DNA of 62,383 bases, taken from Granulicella sp. L46. GTDB lineage: Bacteria > Acidobacteriota > Terriglobia > Terriglobales > Acidobacteriaceae. Positions 60,437-62,383 of the stretch are shown piece after piece (position 1 is the first letter of the stretch; every line of letters starts with the position of its first letter). The stretch lies in the NCBI RefSeq assembly GCF_009765785.1, contig NZ_LMUT01000012.1:73754-136136 (forward strand). Reading direction: 5' to 3'. Position numbers and translations under genes: made by a program. The notes below the pieces were generated by a model, which ran no database searches, had not been told where the DNA came from, and saw only the letters and a program-made list of their open reading frames with translations.

Positions 60437-61540
60437 ATGAGTCGACCAGATAAACTCAAGACCGGGATTGGCGTGTTCGACGAAGATGAACGGCCGCCGC
60501 GAGAATTGAAGAGAATGTCCCGCCGTCAGTTCGCGCTGACCGGACTATCTGCTGGAACAGTACTGCTGGCACCGGACGCACTCTTAGCCAGTGTCAAAAC
60601 GAAGCCACCTAAGCTGCCGGTGCCTCCATCGGGCGCGAGCACCACGTTTGCATCCATCAAGCAGATCGAAGCCGGGCTGCTCAATGTGGGTTACGCCGAA
60701 GTCGGTCCAGCCAACGGCCCACCTGTAATTCTGTTGCATGGTTGGCCCTATGACATTTACAGTTTCGTCGACGTTACGCCTTTGCTGGCGGCAGCGGGAT
60801 ATAGAGTGATCGTCCCGTTCGTTCGCGGCTTCGGCACAACACGTTTCCTCTCCAGTGCGACTTTTCGGAACGGCCAACAATCGGTGGTGGCACTCGACAC
60901 CATTGCGCTCATGGATGCGCTCCACATTCAGAAGGCAATCCTGGCCGGCTTCGATTGGGGAGCGCGAACGGCTGACATTATCGCGGCGCTGTGGCCGGAA
61001 CGCTGCAAAGCACTTGTCTCCGTGAGCGGTTACCTGATCGGCAGCCAGGCAGCAGGGAAGGTCCCTCTGCCGCCGCAGGCCGAACTCCAATGGTGGTATC
61101 AGTTTTACTTCGCTACCCCTCGCGGCGAGGGAGGCTATGGAAAGTACCGGCACGATTTTGCGAAACTCATCTGGAAACTCGCCTCTCCAAAGTGGCAATT
61201 CGATGACGCCACCTTTGATCGGAGCGCAGCATCTTTGGATAACCCGGATCATGTACAGATCGTGATCCACAATTACCGCTGGCGCCAGGGATTGGCTGAA
61301 GGAGAGTCGAAATATGATGGCCTCGAACAGCGTCTCGCCGTTGGCCCCCTTATCACCGTACCCACCATCACGTTGGAAGGCGATGCAAACGGGGCTCCGC
61401 ACGCGGACGGCGGCGCCTACGCGAACAGATTCTCCGGCAAGTATGAGCACCGGGTGATTAGCGGCGGCGTCGGGCACAATCTTCCGCAGGAGGCGCCGCA
61501 GGCGCTCTCTAAAGCCGTTGTCGATGTCGACCACTTTTAA
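60437..61540 (+). CDS. Tat-exported epoxide-hydrolase-like alpha/beta-hydrolase
   Basis: The product has 367 residues from the ATG at 60437 (AGGAG eight bases upstream). A twin-arginine motif MSRRQFALTGLSAGTVLLAP lies at about residues 27-46, later than usual. The fold shows VILLHGWPYDIYSF, the Asp nucleophile in ILAGFDWGARTADIIAALWP, LEGDANGAP and GGVGHNLPQEAP with the catalytic His. A 5'-truncated copy of this gene sits at 16964-17506. The usual reaction would be hydrolysis of epoxides or haloalkanes in the periplasm; the substrate is unknown. Module E lies upstream. Confidence 0.9.
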   Translation: MSRPDKLKTGIGVFDEDERPPRELKRMSRRQFALTGLSAGTVLLAPDALLASVKTKPPKLPVPPSGASTTFASIKQIEAGLLNVGYAEVGPANGPPVILLHGWPYDIYSFVDVTPLLAAAGYRVIVPFVRGFGTTRFLSSATFRNGQQSVVALDTIALMDALHIQKAILAGFDWGARTADIIAALWPERCKALVSVSGYLIGSQAAGKVPLPPQAELQWWYQFYFATPRGEGGYGKYRHDFAKLIWKLASPKWQFDDATFDRSAASLDNPDHVQIVIHNYRWRQGLAEGESKYDGLEQRLAVGPLITVPTITLEGDANGAPHADGGAYANRFSGKYEHRVISGGVGHNLPQEAPQALSKAVVDVDHF

Positions 61541-61629
61541 TTCGTGCGAGCTTGAAGTCAGTTTCGCTGTGCGAAATGGACCCGCTCGATTGAATATTTC
61601 GAATCCGTAAAGTGAGGAAGAGAGAGTCT

Positions 61630-62383
61630 ATGTCACACCACTATTCCGGCCCCGACTTCGGATTCCCTCATGGGGATGCGCGCTTAGACCTCACTGATCT
61701 ATATGCTTTTCCAAAGCCAGGCGACGCCACTAAATCGATCTTTATCATGAATGTGCATCCCAGTGTCGGCGTCAGTCCGCCGGGGCCGACCCGCGTCGAC
61801 CCGTTCTCGCCGGACGCGATCTATGAACTCAAGATCGATACCGACGGCGACGCAGTCGCGAACATCGCCTATCGAGTTCGGTTTGCCCCTTCGGTGGGAG
61901 GAGCGCAGACTGTGACGCTGTATCGAGTGGAGGGAGTGCTGGCTGCCGGGACTGGTGAAGGTGGGCAAGTCATTTTTTCACTTGCGCCGGTTTCCACCGG
62001 AAGCGACGCATTGGTGACCGACGCTGGCGACTACCGCCTTTTCGCAGGCTGGCGCAGTGATCCTTTCTTCTTCGACACTGAGGGGGCTCTGAACAACTTG
62101 CAGTTCACGGGCGCCGATTTTTTCGCCGACGCGGACGTGTGCAGTATCGTGCTCGAAGTTCCGAACTCGGCGCTGGGACGGGGGAAGATCGGCCTGTGGC
62201 ATCGCACGTTGGACGGCGCGAGTGGGGACTGGGTTCAAGCGGACCGAGGGGCGCTGCCCTCACAGGCCGTCTTTCTTCCCGGTGAGCACAGAGCCGACTA
62301 CCTCGCGGCGGAACCGGCGAACGACGCGTCCTTCATCCCCGTCTTCGCGCACTCGCTGGAGCACACAGGCGGTTATTCGTCGG
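61630..62383 (+). CDS. DUF4331-family protein, cut by the window edge
   Basis: The frame starts at an ATG at 61630 (MSHHYSGPDFGFPHGDARLD) and stays open to the end of the window, 251 codons. It matches the DUF4331 family by its opening HHYSGPD---P-GDARLDLTD and SIFIMNVHPS, IYELKIDTDGDAVANIAYRV and FAGWRSDPFFFD segments. The function of the family is unknown. It lies 89 bases after the Tat hydrolase and may share its promoter. No signal peptide is visible in the part shown. Confidence 0.85.
   Translation, partial: MSHHYSGPDFGFPHGDARLDLTDLYAFPKPGDATKSIFIMNVHPSVGVSPPGPTRVDPFSPDAIYELKIDTDGDAVANIAYRVRFAPSVGGAQTVTLYRVEGVLAAGTGEGGQVIFSLAPVSTGSDALVTDAGDYRLFAGWRSDPFFFDTEGALNNLQFTGADFFADADVCSIVLEVPNSALGRGKIGLWHRTLDGASGDWVQADRGALPSQAVFLPGEHRADYLAAEPANDASFIPVFAHSLEHTGGYSS

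Noticed and set aside
1-62383. CRISPR array, rRNA operon, or insertion sequence with transposase
   Set aside because: No regularly spaced direct repeats, no rRNA-like sequence and no transposase frame were found.

Overview
This window looks like a piece of an Acidobacteriota chromosome, most likely class Terriglobia (the Granulicella/Edaphobacter/Terriglobus type). That is inferred from gene content: a two-component propeller histidine kinase with an Acidobacteria-style layout, many PAS kinases and single-domain receivers, PaoABC-type molybdenum aldehyde oxidoreductase, a cNMP-binding/thioredoxin-reductase fusion and a DUF4331 protein. GC content is moderately high throughout. No rRNA, CRISPR array or complete tRNA was seen.

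Layout. 0-5 kb: the first codons of a leftward gene behind a TetR-type palindrome, a scar joining two truncated genes, then a complete leftward paoABC operon. 5-10 kb: half of a tRNA-Asn-like gene, a TetR/SDR/monooxygenase cluster, and a PadR/membrane-protein pair with a perfect palindromic operator on the padR start codon. 10-12 kb: a broken Ser/Thr kinase N-terminus abutting a frameshifted nitronate monooxygenase, and a GlcG-like protein. 12-24 kb: enoyl-CoA hydratase and aldo/keto reductase, two histidine kinases around a hydrolase remnant, a DoxX protein, a NarL-type regulator with its propeller kinase, and a receiver followed by an orphan FixJ DNA-binding domain. 24-29 kb: an integrase remnant, a beta-lactamase-fold hydrolase with an amber codon, DJ-1/PfpI, glyoxalase-like and broken alpha/beta-hydrolase genes. 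29-34 kb: ergothioneine genes egtD and egtB (egtB split at an A8 tract), a KdsC-like phosphatase, a second aldo/keto reductase, a kinase remnant and an ECF sigma factor. 34-42 kb: a tripartite efflux operon, glycogen phosphorylase and DoxX. 42-50 kb: quinone oxidoreductase, UBP zinc finger, lactonase-like hydrolase, cytochrome P460, 3-methyladenine glycosylase, glycogen debranching enzyme and class II aldolase. 50-62 kb: YceI, a second enoyl-CoA hydratase, the cNMP/Trx/TrxR fusion, a frameshifted MFS pump, SDR, RidA, hydrolases, response regulators and the start of a DUF4331 gene.

The most striking feature is a repeated promoter-operator module between 11.8 and 60.3 kb. It has an imperfect palindrome of the form GGTATYG-N2/3-CRATACC, then TCGTCCAATWG, a spacer of almost always exactly 14 variable bases, then TTCTGG followed closely by TRAT. 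I count 16 copies, several as divergent pairs. They sit before nearly every operon in this stretch, including the ECF sigma factor, ergothioneine synthesis, efflux, aldo/keto reductases, SDR, cytochrome P460, glycogen debranching and aldolase. The spacer sequence varies while its length is kept, which points to a working promoter class. I read the region as one large co-regulated stress/detoxification and carbohydrate regulon, probably not described as a unit.

The second theme is duplication with decay. The aldo/keto reductase plus convergent kinase pair, the receiver plus FixJ pair, the enoyl-CoA hydratases and the twin-arginine alpha/beta-hydrolase each occur twice, and in several cases one copy is reduced to a fragment. 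Frameshifts, an amber codon and chimeric junctions show active gene turnover.
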